Source: Alcaligenaceae bacterium
GTDB taxonomy: Bacteria; Pseudomonadota; Gammaproteobacteria; Burkholderiales; Burkholderiaceae_B
Reading direction: 5' to 3'
Assembly (NCBI GenBank): GCA_013416455.1
Contig: JACCES010000001.1
Coordinates: 434,001 to 498,000, forward strand
DNA: 64,000 nucleotides
Each line of letters opens with the position of its first letter. Position 1 is the first letter of the stretch. A program made the position numbers and the translations under genes. Positions 28,832-37,820 of this stretch are shown here, piece after piece. The notes beneath the pieces are model-generated. The model searched no databases. It worked only from the letters and a program-made list of their open reading frames with translations, and was not told the DNA's origin.

Positions 28832-31714
28832 TCAGGCCGGCGCCGCATCCCTCACGACGCCGCCTGCCAGCATGTCGTCGAAGCTCGCGATCGGCACCGG
28901 CCGCGAATACAGGTATCCCTGCGCATAGTCGCAGCCCGCCTGCAACAGCAGCTCATGCTGCGCTTTCGTAGACACGCCTTCGGCCACCACTTTCAGGCCC
29001 AGGCGATGCGCCATCGCAATGATGGCCTGGCACAACGCCAGGTCGTCGCTGTCGGGCGCGATGTTGCGCACGAACAGCTGGTCGATCTTGATGAAATCGA
29101 TATCGAAGCGCTTCAAGTAGGAAAGCGACGAATACCCCGTCCCGAAGTCGTCCAGGGCCACCTGCACGCCGGCATCGCGGAAGGCCAGCAATTTGTTCTT
29201 CGATTCGCCATCGGCTTCCAACAGCAGCCTTTCAGTGATTTCCACGAGTACGGCCGAACCTGGCAGACCGTGAGCCCGCATACAGGCTATCCATTCGCCG
29301 GGATCCAGGTCTTCCGTCATGAACTGCACCGGCGAGACGTTCACGCTGACCTGGAAATCCGGGCCATACTGCGCGCACCAGCGGGCCGCCAGCGCGGCGG
29401 CCTCGCGGAACACCCAGTCGCCGATGGGCACGATCAGCCCTGAATCCTCGGCCGCCGGAATGAAATCGGCGGGCGCCACCATGCCGCGCCGGGGATGCCG
29501 CCAGCGCAGCAAGGCTTCAGCCTTGCAGATGCGGCCGCTCGACAGTTCGATGATGGGCTGGAAATACAACTCGAATTCGCCGCCGGCCAGCGCCCTTTGC
29601 AGTTCGCGCAGGAGCTGCCGGCGTTCTTGCGCTACCCGCTGCATCGTCAGGGCGAAATAGCGGTACTGATTGCGGCCGGCGTCCTTTGCGCTATACATGG
29701 CCAGATCCGCATTCTTCAGCAGTTCCGTGACATTGGCCCCGTCGCGCGGGTAGAAAGTGATGCCCAGGCTGGCGGACACGGTTATCACCGAGTGCCCCAG
29801 CTCATAGGGTTCGGCGACCGCCTCAAGCACGCGCCGGCACACGTTTTCGACGACATCGGGCTCATCGTCCCGGCTCATTATGAGCGTGAACTCGTCGCCC
29901 CCCAGCCTCGCCACCATGTCGTCATGCCTGACGGACCGGGCCAGCCTCAAGGCAACTTCCTTCAGCAGCTCGTCACCCTTGTCATGGCCCAGGGAATCGT
30001 TCACTTCCTTGAACAGGTCGAGGTCCAGGTAGATCAGGGCCAAGCTGTGGCCGCCCTGATCGGCTTCTTCCATGGCGCGGCGCAGTTCTTCATGGAACAT
30101 CTGCCGGTTCGGCAGGCCGGTGAGATGATCGAAATGGGCCTGCCGCCAGATGGTTTCTTCCCGTTGCCGCTGCGCCGTGACGTCGGAGAACAGGCCGATA
30201 TGGCAGTTCACCGAGCCGTCCTCGTTGTACGTGGTGTCGATGGTCAGACGCTCGACATATTCTTCACCGTTCTTGCGGCGATTCCAGATATCGCCCGACC
30301 ACTTACCCGTTTCCCGCAGGCCGACCCACATCTTGTGGTAGAACGAGGCATCATGCCTGCCGGATGAAAGAATGCTCATGCGCCGGCCGGCCACCTCGGA
30401 CAGAACGTATCCTGTAATGGCGGTGAAGGCGGGGTTGACATCCACGATGACGCCATTGGCGTCGGTCACCACCACGGCTTCGCTGGTATTGGCATAGACC
30501 AGCGCGGCACGTCTCAGCGACGCGTCGGCCTTCTTGCGCTCCGTCACATTCAGCACGATACCGATGACGGCGGGGGCGCCGTCCAGCATCATGCGCGAAG
30601 TGTAGACTTCGATGTCGATGGCGGTGCCGTCGCGATGCCGCGCGCACGTCACGTAGTGGGAGGTATCGAACAAGCTGGAGCGCCGCTGCATGTTGTCTTC
30701 GGCCAGTTCCCACCGGCCATCGGAACCGGGCGCATTCAGCAGATCGCGCAATGTCAGGCTGTCGGACATTTCTTCGGGCCGGTAGCCGAACATTTCCGCC
30801 AGTTTCCGGTTCACATAGCGCAGGCACATATTGCCGTCCATGACGAAAACGCCGACCACGGCGTTGCGGGCCAGCCCCTGGAACATGGCATTCTTGCGGC
30901 GCAGTTCCTTGCGTTCGCGCTCCACGGCCGCCATGAGTTCGCCGATCTGCCGGCCCGATTGATTCAGCGCGTTCGCCAGCTGCCCGATCTCGTCGTTGGG
31001 CCCGTGCAGAGTGCGTTCCCTGTAGTTGCCCCTGGCCAGTTCGCCGCAGTGCCGGGCAAGACGGCGCAGCGGTTCGATGATATGGGTGCTGACGGCCAGA
31101 TAGGCCGCCAGCAGAATCACCGCGTTCAGAGCCAGCAGCAGATACATATTGCGCAGCACGCCCCATTGAGCGGCCCGCGCCTCGTGGACGAGTTCCTGAA
31201 TCAGGATGTCCGTGCGTTCGAGCAGCACGGTTGCCGTATCCGCCAGCTGCCGCCGGCCTGCCATGATGTCGCGCGGGCCCGGCTCGGCGACGGACGCCAG
31301 CATTTCGCGGATGAGATCGCGGTACTGCTGCCATGCCAGCCAGACCGAGTTCATGGCATTCTGGTGGCGCGCACCGACCGGCCGCATCGTTTCGCCGAAA
31401 GCGGCGCCGCCGGCGCGCAAAGCCAGGTACGCCGCTTCGAAATCCACCACGTTGTATTCGATGCCAGCGCGGGCTTCATCGAGCCCGGTGCTGACCGACA
31501 GGGTTTCATAAGCCAGCGTCTGGCCCAGCAGGCGCATCTTGCCGGCCACCGTTACGGTGGTGGCCACACCGTTGAAATCCTGCAGCATGCGGTGCAGCAG
31601 GCTGATATTGAGGCCCGCGAACACGAGCATCCCGACAAACACCACAGCTACCTTCTTGCGAAGGCCCAGATCAAGGGCGGCACGCCAAAGCCGGGTCAAG
31701 ATGGGTGTCGTCAC
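28832..31714 (-). CDS. Membrane GGDEF-EAL protein with PilJ-like sensor, HAMP and PAS domains
   Basis: About 960 residues. Order: a membrane helix (AVVFVGMLVFAGLNISLL), a PilJ-type periplasmic sensor (AGKMRLLGQTLAYETLSVS), a second helix (LLLALNAVILLAAYLAV), HAMP, two PAS/PAC units (about 290-560), GGDEF with intact RLGGDEFTLI, and EAL with intact KAEALLRWRHP. Both halves look catalytically complete, so it may make or degrade cyclic-di-GMP. The start is uncertain: GTG at 31714 puts the first helix near residue 20, while the longer frame reaches an ATG at 31906 through an AT-rich region. It stands alone. Confidence 0.88.
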   Translation of the reverse strand: MTTPILTRLWRAALDLGLRKKVAVVFVGMLVFAGLNISLLHRMLQDFNGVATTVTVAGKMRLLGQTLAYETLSVSTGLDEARAGIEYNVVDFEAAYLALRAGGAAFGETMRPVGARHQNAMNSVWLAWQQYRDLIREMLASVAEPGPRDIMAGRRQLADTATVLLERTDILIQELVHEARAAQWGVLRNMYLLLALNAVILLAAYLAVSTHIIEPLRRLARHCGELARGNYRERTLHGPNDEIGQLANALNQSGRQIGELMAAVERERKELRRKNAMFQGLARNAVVGVFVMDGNMCLRYVNRKLAEMFGYRPEEMSDSLTLRDLLNAPGSDGRWELAEDNMQRRSSLFDTSHYVTCARHRDGTAIDIEVYTSRMMLDGAPAVIGIVLNVTERKKADASLRRAALVYANTSEAVVVTDANGVIVDVNPAFTAITGYVLSEVAGRRMSILSSGRHDASFYHKMWVGLRETGKWSGDIWNRRKNGEEYVERLTIDTTYNEDGSVNCHIGLFSDVTAQRQREETIWRQAHFDHLTGLPNRQMFHEELRRAMEEADQGGHSLALIYLDLDLFKEVNDSLGHDKGDELLKEVALRLARSVRHDDMVARLGGDEFTLIMSRDDEPDVVENVCRRVLEAVAEPYELGHSVITVSASLGITFYPRDGANVTELLKNADLAMYSAKDAGRNQYRYFALTMQRVAQERRQLLRELQRALAGGEFELYFQPIIELSSGRICKAEALLRWRHPRRGMVAPADFIPAAEDSGLIVPIGDWVFREAAALAARWCAQYGPDFQVSVNVSPVQFMTEDLDPGEWIACMRAHGLPGSAVLVEITERLLLEADGESKNKLLAFRDAGVQVALDDFGTGYSSLSYLKRFDIDFIKIDQLFVRNIAPDSDDLALCQAIIAMAHRLGLKVVAEGVSTKAQHELLLQAGCDYAQGYLYSRPVPIASFDDMLAGGVVRDAAPA

Positions 31715-31752
31715 GGTAGTGTGTCTGTTTTCTTTTGTCCCCCAGCCTTCAA

Positions 31753-31768
31753 TTGTATCTAAATACAA
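31753..31768. promoter_or_regulatory. Inverted repeat TTGTAT-CTAA-ATACAA
   Basis: Perfect 6-bp arms about 40 bp upstream of the GGDEF-EAL start codon, in an AT-rich promoter-like patch. It could be an operator or part of the core promoter. Confidence 0.35.
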
Positions 31769-31940
31769 CTTTACCAACAACTTGTAAATGGCGACTATCC
31801 CGGGCTGCCTGCCCTTCGATCCCGAGTGAGGTCCGGCTTGATAGCCGCGCCCTATCGCCGGAATTGAAAAAATGAACTTCTCTCCATAAATGCGACCCAT
31901 TATCATTCATGAAACAAGTTCATATTTATCTGGATCCGAC

Positions 31941-32222
31941 ATGCTCACCTTCGCACAGAAAACCAGCCAGGTTCTGCTTCATATGGTCGTCGCTTTCGGC
32001 GTCACGTACGGCTTTACGGGTTCGCTGGCGGTGGGTGGGCTGGCGGCCGTGGTGGAGCCCATCTGCAATGTGCTGGTACTGCCCCTGCATGACCGCGCCT
32101 GGGGCCGCCTGCGCCGCCGGCTGGCCCGCGCCGGCGGAGGCATCCGTGGAATGGGCCAGCCTTCGGCGGGACAAGTGATGGCCACGGGGCAAGTGATGGC
32201 CGCGGGTAGCACCCCGGCCTGA
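31941..32222 (+). CDS. DUF2061 small membrane protein
   Basis: 93 residues. The N-terminal half carries two hydrophobic segments in the DUF2061 pattern (KTSQVLLHMVVAFGVTYGF, then PLHDRAWGRLRRRL, like the family's YxHERxW end). The C-terminal third is Gly/Ala/Met-rich, with a duplicated GQVMA unit. The start at 31941 follows GGATCC, a weak ribosome site. Function is unknown. Confidence 0.7.
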   Translation: MLTFAQKTSQVLLHMVVAFGVTYGFTGSLAVGGLAAVVEPICNVLVLPLHDRAWGRLRRRLARAGGGIRGMGQPSAGQVMATGQVMAAGSTPA

Positions 32223-32275
32223 ATCAGCAGGACGGCGCCTTGTGCGGCACTGAGGGGCCCGGCCCGCCGGGCGGC

Positions 32276-32866
32276 TCAGGAACGGCGGGCTTGGCGGAGC
32301 ACCAGCCCCAGCAACAGGGCGGACCAGCCTTGAAACAGCAGGTCGAGAGCCAGCAGCAGGCCCAGCACCCATACGCTGTTGCCCGGCCAGTTCATGGCGA
32401 TCAGAATGCCGACCAGCAGGGTCAGCAGCCCCGAAATGCCCAGCCAGCCCCAGCCGCGCTGCCCGCGGTTGTTGAACCACAGCCAGGTGCGCAAGGCGCC
32501 CACCGCGATCAGGATCGCCCCGAAAAGCAGCGTCAGCATCGTTGCGCCCTGAACGGGATAAAAGGTCGCGAAAAGGCCGGCAACGAGATAAAGCAGACCG
32601 CTTGCGCTCCAGAACAGGAAACCGTGTATCTGCTTGATGCGCCAGGCGTGCATGAGCTGGCCCACCCCCGCGATGGCCATCAGTACGCCAATGAAGATCA
32701 CGCTGGCCAGCGTTGCGGCGAAGACATGGATCAGGGCGAATGCGCCCAGCACCAGCAGTACGGCGCCCAGGCCGACGAACCAGCCCCAGCGCGCCTGCAG
32801 TTCGACCAGGGCGTCGGCGATCGTGTTGCCGGGCCAGTCCGCCGGGTTCTTTTGCGGTTCATTCAT
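32276..32866 (-). CDS. HdeD-family membrane protein (DUF308)
   Basis: 196 residues with six predicted helices arranged as internal repeats, beginning WFVGLGAVLLVLGAFALIHVF. HdeD is linked to acid resistance in E. coli; many relatives have no known role. AAGGAG precedes the ATG. It follows the DASS symporter in the same direction, 46 nt downstream, and may be co-transcribed. Confidence 0.85.
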   Translation of the reverse strand: MNEPQKNPADWPGNTIADALVELQARWGWFVGLGAVLLVLGAFALIHVFAATLASVIFIGVLMAIAGVGQLMHAWRIKQIHGFLFWSASGLLYLVAGLFATFYPVQGATMLTLLFGAILIAVGALRTWLWFNNRGQRGWGWLGISGLLTLLVGILIAMNWPGNSVWVLGLLLALDLLFQGWSALLLGLVLRQARRS

Positions 32867-32912
32867 GCAGCGTTCTCCTTGAGCGTCATCGGGTGGCCGG
32901 CGCGGGCGGCGA

Positions 32913-34391
32913 CTACATCCAGCCCAGCCACTTCCAGTAGGTGCCCGCGAATCCGAGCATCAGCAAATAGCCTATGACGGTAAGCGTGATCCCCACCTTG
33001 GCGAACTGCCTGGCATTGAAGGTTTCGGTTCCCAGGCAGACCATGTTCTGCGGCGCGTTGATGGGCAGGATGAAACCATAGCTCATGACGAAACCCAGCA
33101 GCATGGTCATGCCCAGGCGGCTGAACTCGCCAGGCAGAACCGTCAATACCGAAATCATGATGGGCAGCATCGCCGAGGTCAAGGCCGTGGCGCTGGCGAA
33201 CCCCAGATGGATCAGGATCAGGAAGGCCGACAGAATCGCGAAGACTCCCACGGGACCGAAGGCATCCAGGCCGGTGCGCACCACGACCTGCTGGCCCAGC
33301 CACTGGCCGGCTTCGGTGGTCAGCAGCGCCGTTCCCAGACTGATGCCCACCCCGAAGACGATCACCGTGCCCCAGGGTATGCGCGCCTGGACTTCCTTCC
33401 AGGTCATCACCCCGACACGCGGCAGCATCAGCACGACCAGCCCGGCGTAGGTCGTCGACGTCGTATCGAACCGGTGCAGCTTGCCCCCGGTGGCCCACAT
33501 CACCAGCAGCGCCAGCGATACGAACAGCAGCCGCTTCTGCGGCGCCGTCATGGGGCCGAGTTCCTTGAGCGACTGTTTGACGCCTTCCGTGCCGCCTTCA
33601 AGGGCATTTGCCTCGGGCGGCAGGAGCTTCATCGTCACTGCGATCAGCACCACCGACATGATGATCGCCCACGGCGCCCCCGCGATCAGCCAATCGGCCC
33701 AGGACACGGTTTCACCCAGCATTTTTTCCATGAAGCCGACGGTGAGCAGGTTCTGAGCCGCGGCTGTCTGGATGCCGACATTCCAGATGCTGGTCCCCTG
33801 GGCCACGACGATCATGAGGCCGGCGGCGAAGTTGGAGCGCTTGCTCACGCCGAAGGCCGCGATTACGCCCACCATGATGGGCACGACGGCCGCGCTGCGA
33901 GCGGTGGCGCTGGGCACCAGCAGGCTGAGCACGATCGTCACCACGATGGCGCCGACGAAGATGCGCCGCGTGCTGGTGCCGATCTTGTCCAGTGTGTGAA
34001 GCGCAATGTAGCGGTCCAGCCCCGTGTGGGTCATGGCCGCGGCGATGAACAGCGCCCCGGCGACCAGGGCCAGGGCCGAATTGGCGAAGCCGGCAAGGCC
34101 CATGTTGATGGCCGCCGAAGTGCCGAGGATCACGTCCGGATTCTGGACCGAGGGCGCCGTGCCGAGCAGAAACGCCATCAGGGCCGTGATCATGATGGCG
34201 CTGGCTTCGTAGGAAACCGCCTCGGTCACCCACACGATCACCGCGAACACCAGAATGGCCAGCATGCGGTGCCCGGCCACCGGCAGATCCGCCGGCGTGG
34301 GCAGCAGCAGCACCGCCACCATTGCAATGACGCCGATTACGAGCGCAATCGGGAGCCTGCCGGCCGCAGGGGCGGTGGTTTGCTCAGCCAT
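32913..34391 (-). CDS. DASS/SLC13-family sodium:anion symporter
   Basis: 492 residues, 11-13 helices. Family marks include the N-terminal RMLAILVFAVIVWVTEAVSY, LLVPSATARSAAVVPIMVGV and SATALTSAMLPIMISVL. Relatives import dicarboxylates, sulfate or other anions with sodium. The ATG at 34391 has AAGGA 5 nt upstream. It is divergent from the cyclase gene, with a TACT-N4-AGTA-like dyad in between, so it may carry the cyclase pathway's substrate. Confidence 0.88.
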   Translation of the reverse strand: MAEQTTAPAAGRLPIALVIGVIAMVAVLLLPTPADLPVAGHRMLAILVFAVIVWVTEAVSYEASAIMITALMAFLLGTAPSVQNPDVILGTSAAINMGLAGFANSALALVAGALFIAAAMTHTGLDRYIALHTLDKIGTSTRRIFVGAIVVTIVLSLLVPSATARSAAVVPIMVGVIAAFGVSKRSNFAAGLMIVVAQGTSIWNVGIQTAAAQNLLTVGFMEKMLGETVSWADWLIAGAPWAIIMSVVLIAVTMKLLPPEANALEGGTEGVKQSLKELGPMTAPQKRLLFVSLALLVMWATGGKLHRFDTTSTTYAGLVVLMLPRVGVMTWKEVQARIPWGTVIVFGVGISLGTALLTTEAGQWLGQQVVVRTGLDAFGPVGVFAILSAFLILIHLGFASATALTSAMLPIMISVLTVLPGEFSRLGMTMLLGFVMSYGFILPINAPQNMVCLGTETFNARQFAKVGITLTVIGYLLMLGFAGTYWKWLGWM

Positions 34392-34571
34392 GCCATTCCT
34401 TTCGCTACGATCCGATCCTGGCACTATAACGGGATTCATGGATGAATTGATGACCGCCACGGGCAAGAGGAAAGTCCCGGCGGCGCATTCCGCCGGCGGT
34501 CACGGCCTGGAACCGACAGCCGTCGATGGCCGATTGCAGCCCCGGCCTTCCTACTTACCAGATCATGTATA

Positions 34572-34583
34572 TACTCACTGGTA
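34572..34583. promoter_or_regulatory. TetR-type operator candidate 1 (TACTCACTGGTA)
   Basis: On the minus strand TACCAGTGAGTA. It is the same class as TACTTGCGAGTA (48459) and TACTGGTGAGTA (52669). It also forms the right half of a TACCAG-N16-CTGGTA dyad (34556-34583). It lies between the DASS symporter and the cyclase, 73 bp before the cyclase start. Confidence 0.5.
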
Positions 34584-34655
34584 TTGACGGAGCGGAGACA
34601 ATGAACAGATTGCGGGCAATGGTTGAACGCAGGCCGCTTCAAGGAGGCCGAAAGA

Positions 34656-35390
34656 ATGTGTGATTGCGACAGAAAATACACCGGTTGGAAGGGCTGGCTG
34701 GATCTGCCCGAAGCGGAACCGCCCCGCCCCGTCGGCGCATGGGTGGACATATCGCATGTCATTACGGAAGACCTGTCGCGCTCGCCGGTGTTCCCGCGCC
34801 CCCGCATTTCCAAGATCATGCGGCTGCCGGAAAACATCGCGAACGTCACGGAGCTGCAGATGGTCTGTCACCATGGCACCCACGTCGATGCCCCCCGGCA
34901 TTTCCTGAACGACGGCCCCAGTTTCGAGGAAATCCCGATTGAACGGCTTTCGGGACAGGGCGTGATATGGAAGCTGGACAAGGCGCCGCTCGCACAGATC
35001 GAACCCGAGGATTTCGAAAACGCCACGCCCGCGCTGCGGCCCGGCGACATCGTGCTGATCAACACCGGCTGGTGGAAGAAGGTGAACACCGACATCTACG
35101 AAGACCACCCCTGCCTGAGCGCCGCCGCGGCGCAATGGCTGGTGGACAGACAGGCCAAGCTGGTCGGGGTGGATTTCAGCACACCCGACCTTACCTCGCA
35201 TCTACGCCCGAAGAACTTCACTTTTCCCGTTCATCACACCTTGCTGGGCCATGGAGTCCTGGTGGCGGAACACATGACCAACCTGGACAGCCTTTCAGGC
35301 AAACGGGTGGAAATCGTGTTCGGCGCCCTGAACGTCATTGATTCGGATGGCGGCCCCGCGCGCGTGGTGGCGCGTGAAATCGCCGCGTAG
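34656..35390 (+). CDS. Cyclase family protein (kynurenine-formamidase fold)
   Basis: 244 residues. The metal-binding signature HHGTHVDAPRHFL is intact, as are DISHVITEDL and GVDFSTPD. The family includes kynurenine formamidase, isatin hydrolase and antibiotic cyclases, all metal-dependent hydrolases of amides or lactams. The ATG at 34656 has AAGGAGG 8 nt upstream. It faces a peptidase-like gene and a Bug receptor. The substrate is unknown. Confidence 0.88.
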   Translation: MCDCDRKYTGWKGWLDLPEAEPPRPVGAWVDISHVITEDLSRSPVFPRPRISKIMRLPENIANVTELQMVCHHGTHVDAPRHFLNDGPSFEEIPIERLSGQGVIWKLDKAPLAQIEPEDFENATPALRPGDIVLINTGWWKKVNTDIYEDHPCLSAAAAQWLVDRQAKLVGVDFSTPDLTSHLRPKNFTFPVHHTLLGHGVLVAEHMTNLDSLSGKRVEIVFGALNVIDSDGGPARVVAREIAA

Positions 35391-35469
35391 CCGCTGCAAG
35401 CTGGCCGGGGCGCATGGCGCGCCGGCTTGCGCCCCGGGTGCATCGCTCATGGCTGGCGCTTTGGCGGGG

Positions 35470-36447
35470 TCACCAGACGCGTTCCAGGAATCGCAGCCAG
35501 TTTTCCCCAAGAACTGAAACGATCCGGCGCTCCGGCCACCCCCGGCGTTCCATCTCTCGTGTAAGGGCCGGGTAGCTGGTCAGCGAACCAAAGCCCCGCA
35601 CCGTGGGAGCCGTCCCGGTGCTGGGGACCATCCGCCGGCCGTGGCCCTTGTCCTTGCGCACATAGTCGAAGAAAGCCTCGTCCTGGCCTTCGGTGAAGTC
35701 GGTCCCGATGCCAACCTGATCCTCTCCACAGACATTGATGACGTATTCATACATGTCGATCACGTCTTCCAGCGTGGAATCCGCGCCGCGCTTCATGAAG
35801 GGCGCATATGCGGCCACCCCGACGAAGCCGCCCTTGTCCACGATTGCCCGCAGCTGGTCGTCCGTCTTGTTGCGTGGGTGTTCGAGCAGCCCCGAGGGGC
35901 AGATGTGCGTATAGGCGCAGGGCCTGGTGCTGGCGGCGATCGCATCGGAGGCGCTGCGGGAACCCACATGCGACAGATCGACGACAATGCCGACCCTGTT
36001 CATTTCATGCACAAAGTGTTCCCCGAAGAACGAAAGACCGCCATCGCGCTTTTCCCAGCAGCCGCTGGCCACGTAGTTCTGCGTGTTGTAGGTGAGCTGA
36101 ATGAAGCCGACGCCCAGCTCTTTATAGACGGGGAGCAGGTCGATTCTGTCCTCGATGCCGCTGGAATTCTGCCATCCCAGCACGATGCCGACCTTGCCGG
36201 CCCGCTTGGCAGCCCGAATGTCCTGCACGCTGCGGCAGGCGACGATGATGTCGGAAAACTCCTCGAACCATGCCTTGAACTGAGCAATGTTCGCCATGGT
36301 CTCACGGACGCCCTGCCAGATGCAGATGGTGCAGTTGGCGGCGGTGAGCCCGCCCTGCCGCATGCGTTCGAAGGCTTCCCGATTCCATTTTGCGACGACC
36401 AGGCCATCGAAAACGATGGACGAACGATGAAGATCTGAATGTTCCAT
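35470..36447 (-). CDS. M19-family 'membrane dipeptidase'-like protein with altered metal site
   Basis: 325 residues with the M19 barrel: VDLSHVGSRSASDAI carries one zinc His, and the TH-CPSGLLEHPRN region the next. The usual first metal motif (HxD in DGHNDL) reads instead DGLVVAKWNRE, and the bridging Glu region reads VLGWQNSSGIED. Classical renal-dipeptidase chemistry is therefore doubtful; a subfamily with this DGL-start exists and its substrate is unclear to me. The start at 36447 is chosen from the family start; AAGGA lies about 13 nt upstream. It follows a Bug receptor in the same direction, 71 nt downstream. Confidence 0.8.
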   Translation of the reverse strand: MEHSDLHRSSIVFDGLVVAKWNREAFERMRQGGLTAANCTICIWQGVRETMANIAQFKAWFEEFSDIIVACRSVQDIRAAKRAGKVGIVLGWQNSSGIEDRIDLLPVYKELGVGFIQLTYNTQNYVASGCWEKRDGGLSFFGEHFVHEMNRVGIVVDLSHVGSRSASDAIAASTRPCAYTHICPSGLLEHPRNKTDDQLRAIVDKGGFVGVAAYAPFMKRGADSTLEDVIDMYEYVINVCGEDQVGIGTDFTEGQDEAFFDYVRKDKGHGRRMVPSTGTAPTVRGFGSLTSYPALTREMERRGWPERRIVSVLGENWLRFLERVW

Positions 36448-36518
36448 TGAATGCGGTGATTCCTTGTTGAGTGTGAAAGACGGGGCGGCCATCGGGCCCT
36501 GCCGGGAAGACCGCAGGC

Positions 36519-37511
36519 TCAGACGCGCTGGATTCCGGCCATTTCAATGTGATTCTTCCAGCGCTGCCTGTCCGCCAGAATGAATGCTTCGACTTCGTTT
36601 CGCGACATGTGCGGATATGCCTTGAAGCCCTGGCTCGCCGCGGACTTCCGCACGCTGTCCTTGGCCATCGTTATCTTGATCTCATCGTTGAGGAAATCGA
36701 GGACCCCGTCCTTCGTCGATCGTGGAGCGAAGATGGCATGCCAGGTCGACATGTCGAAGTCCCTGTTGATGACCGAGGATATCGTCGGCACCTCCGGAAT
36801 CCACGGCAGGCGTTCATTGCCGCATACGCCCAGCACCACCAGCCTGCCGGAAGCCACGAAAGGCGCCACCGGCGTCCAGGCATCCACCATGTATGTCGTC
36901 CTTCGCTCCACAAGGTCGGACACGGCCTGGGTGTCTTTGTAAGGCACGTGCAGAACCCCGGGAGCGCCGATGTTCCTGGCGAATACCGTGCCGCCGATAT
37001 GGCCGGATGTGCCCGCGCCATAGGAACCATAGCTGCTCGTTGCTTCATTCTTGAGCAGATGATCGATCAGTTCCTGCAGCGTGTTGATGCCCATGTCCCT
37101 GCTGACCACCAGCACCAGTGGCACTTCCACCGTCATTGCCGCGGGCGTGAAATCATGATCGGGATCGTAGGGCAGGGTTTTGTAAATGTATGGATTGATG
37201 GAAAACGGCGTGGCGGTCGAGTAAAGCAGGGTTCGGCCATCGGGCGGCGCCGTGGCGACGAAGCGCGTACCGATGCTCGCGCCGGCCCCCGGTTTGTTCT
37301 CAACAATGAACTTGCCCGGATATCTGGCACTGAGATCGTTCGCCACGAGCCGGCCAAGATAGTCCGTGCTGCCGCCGGCGCCGAAGGGCACGACGATGCT
37401 GACGGCATTGGCGGGATAGCCTGCCTGCTGTGCCCGCGCCAGGCCCGGCATGGCCGCCGCCGCGCACAGGCCGGAAAAGATCCCGAGCATGTTCCGACGT
37501 TCTTTGTTCAT
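36519..37511 (-). CDS. Bug-type solute-binding protein
   Basis: 330 residues. Signal peptide with a twin-Arg-like start (KERRNMLGIFSGLCAAAAM, cleavage ARA-Q). The Bug fold shows VSIVVPFGAGGSTDYLGRLV, ENKPGAGASIGTRFVA and VPYKDTQAVSDL. The ATG at 37511 has GAGGAGC upstream. No TctA/TctB partner is in the window. It is divergent from a LysR gene and precedes the M19-like gene, forming a small regulated uptake/hydrolysis unit with the cyclase nearby. Confidence 0.9.
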   Translation of the reverse strand: MNKERRNMLGIFSGLCAAAAMPGLARAQQAGYPANAVSIVVPFGAGGSTDYLGRLVANDLSARYPGKFIVENKPGAGASIGTRFVATAPPDGRTLLYSTATPFSINPYIYKTLPYDPDHDFTPAAMTVEVPLVLVVSRDMGINTLQELIDHLLKNEATSSYGSYGAGTSGHIGGTVFARNIGAPGVLHVPYKDTQAVSDLVERRTTYMVDAWTPVAPFVASGRLVVLGVCGNERLPWIPEVPTISSVINRDFDMSTWHAIFAPRSTKDGVLDFLNDEIKITMAKDSVRKSAASQGFKAYPHMSRNEVEAFILADRQRWKNHIEMAGIQRV

Positions 37512-37778
37512 TTTCTGCTCCTCGCTCAAATGGTGATTTACGATGCGGAATGCTTGGCTCGGACCCACTGCTCCGAAAGCGTCCGGTTTGTCGATGCCCA
37601 GGATAATCGCCAGCCTCGCGGGGGCGCGCAGATTAACGCTGCGTGATGTTTTGCATCCGGCTGACTGATGTAACGGAATGGCCTCCTTCCCTTGCCCGAT
37701 GCTGCGCCTCTGCCCGAACCATGGGCGCCGCCATGCCGCGGCGTCCGCCCAGGCGGAATGCCGGCCGGGCGGCGGCCC

Positions 37779-37802
37779 GATCCGCCGATCCGCCGATCCG
37801 CC
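37779..37802. repeat. Three tandem copies of GATCCGCC in the LysR leader
   Basis: Perfect 8-bp units directly before the TTTTGGAG ribosome site of the LysR gene. The rest of the 309-nt gap 37512-37820 between the divergent Bug and LysR genes holds no recognisable gene; it has GC-rich short palindromes and presumably both promoters. Confidence 0.7.
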
Positions 37803-37820
37803 TTTTGGAGACCGTTGCCG

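Noticed and set aside
34424-34440. TGGCACT near the DASS/cyclase gap as a -24 element
   Set aside because: No TTGC at the -12 position.
33207-34445. 412-codon plus-strand frame opposite the DASS symporter
   Set aside because: Antisense of a clear membrane protein.
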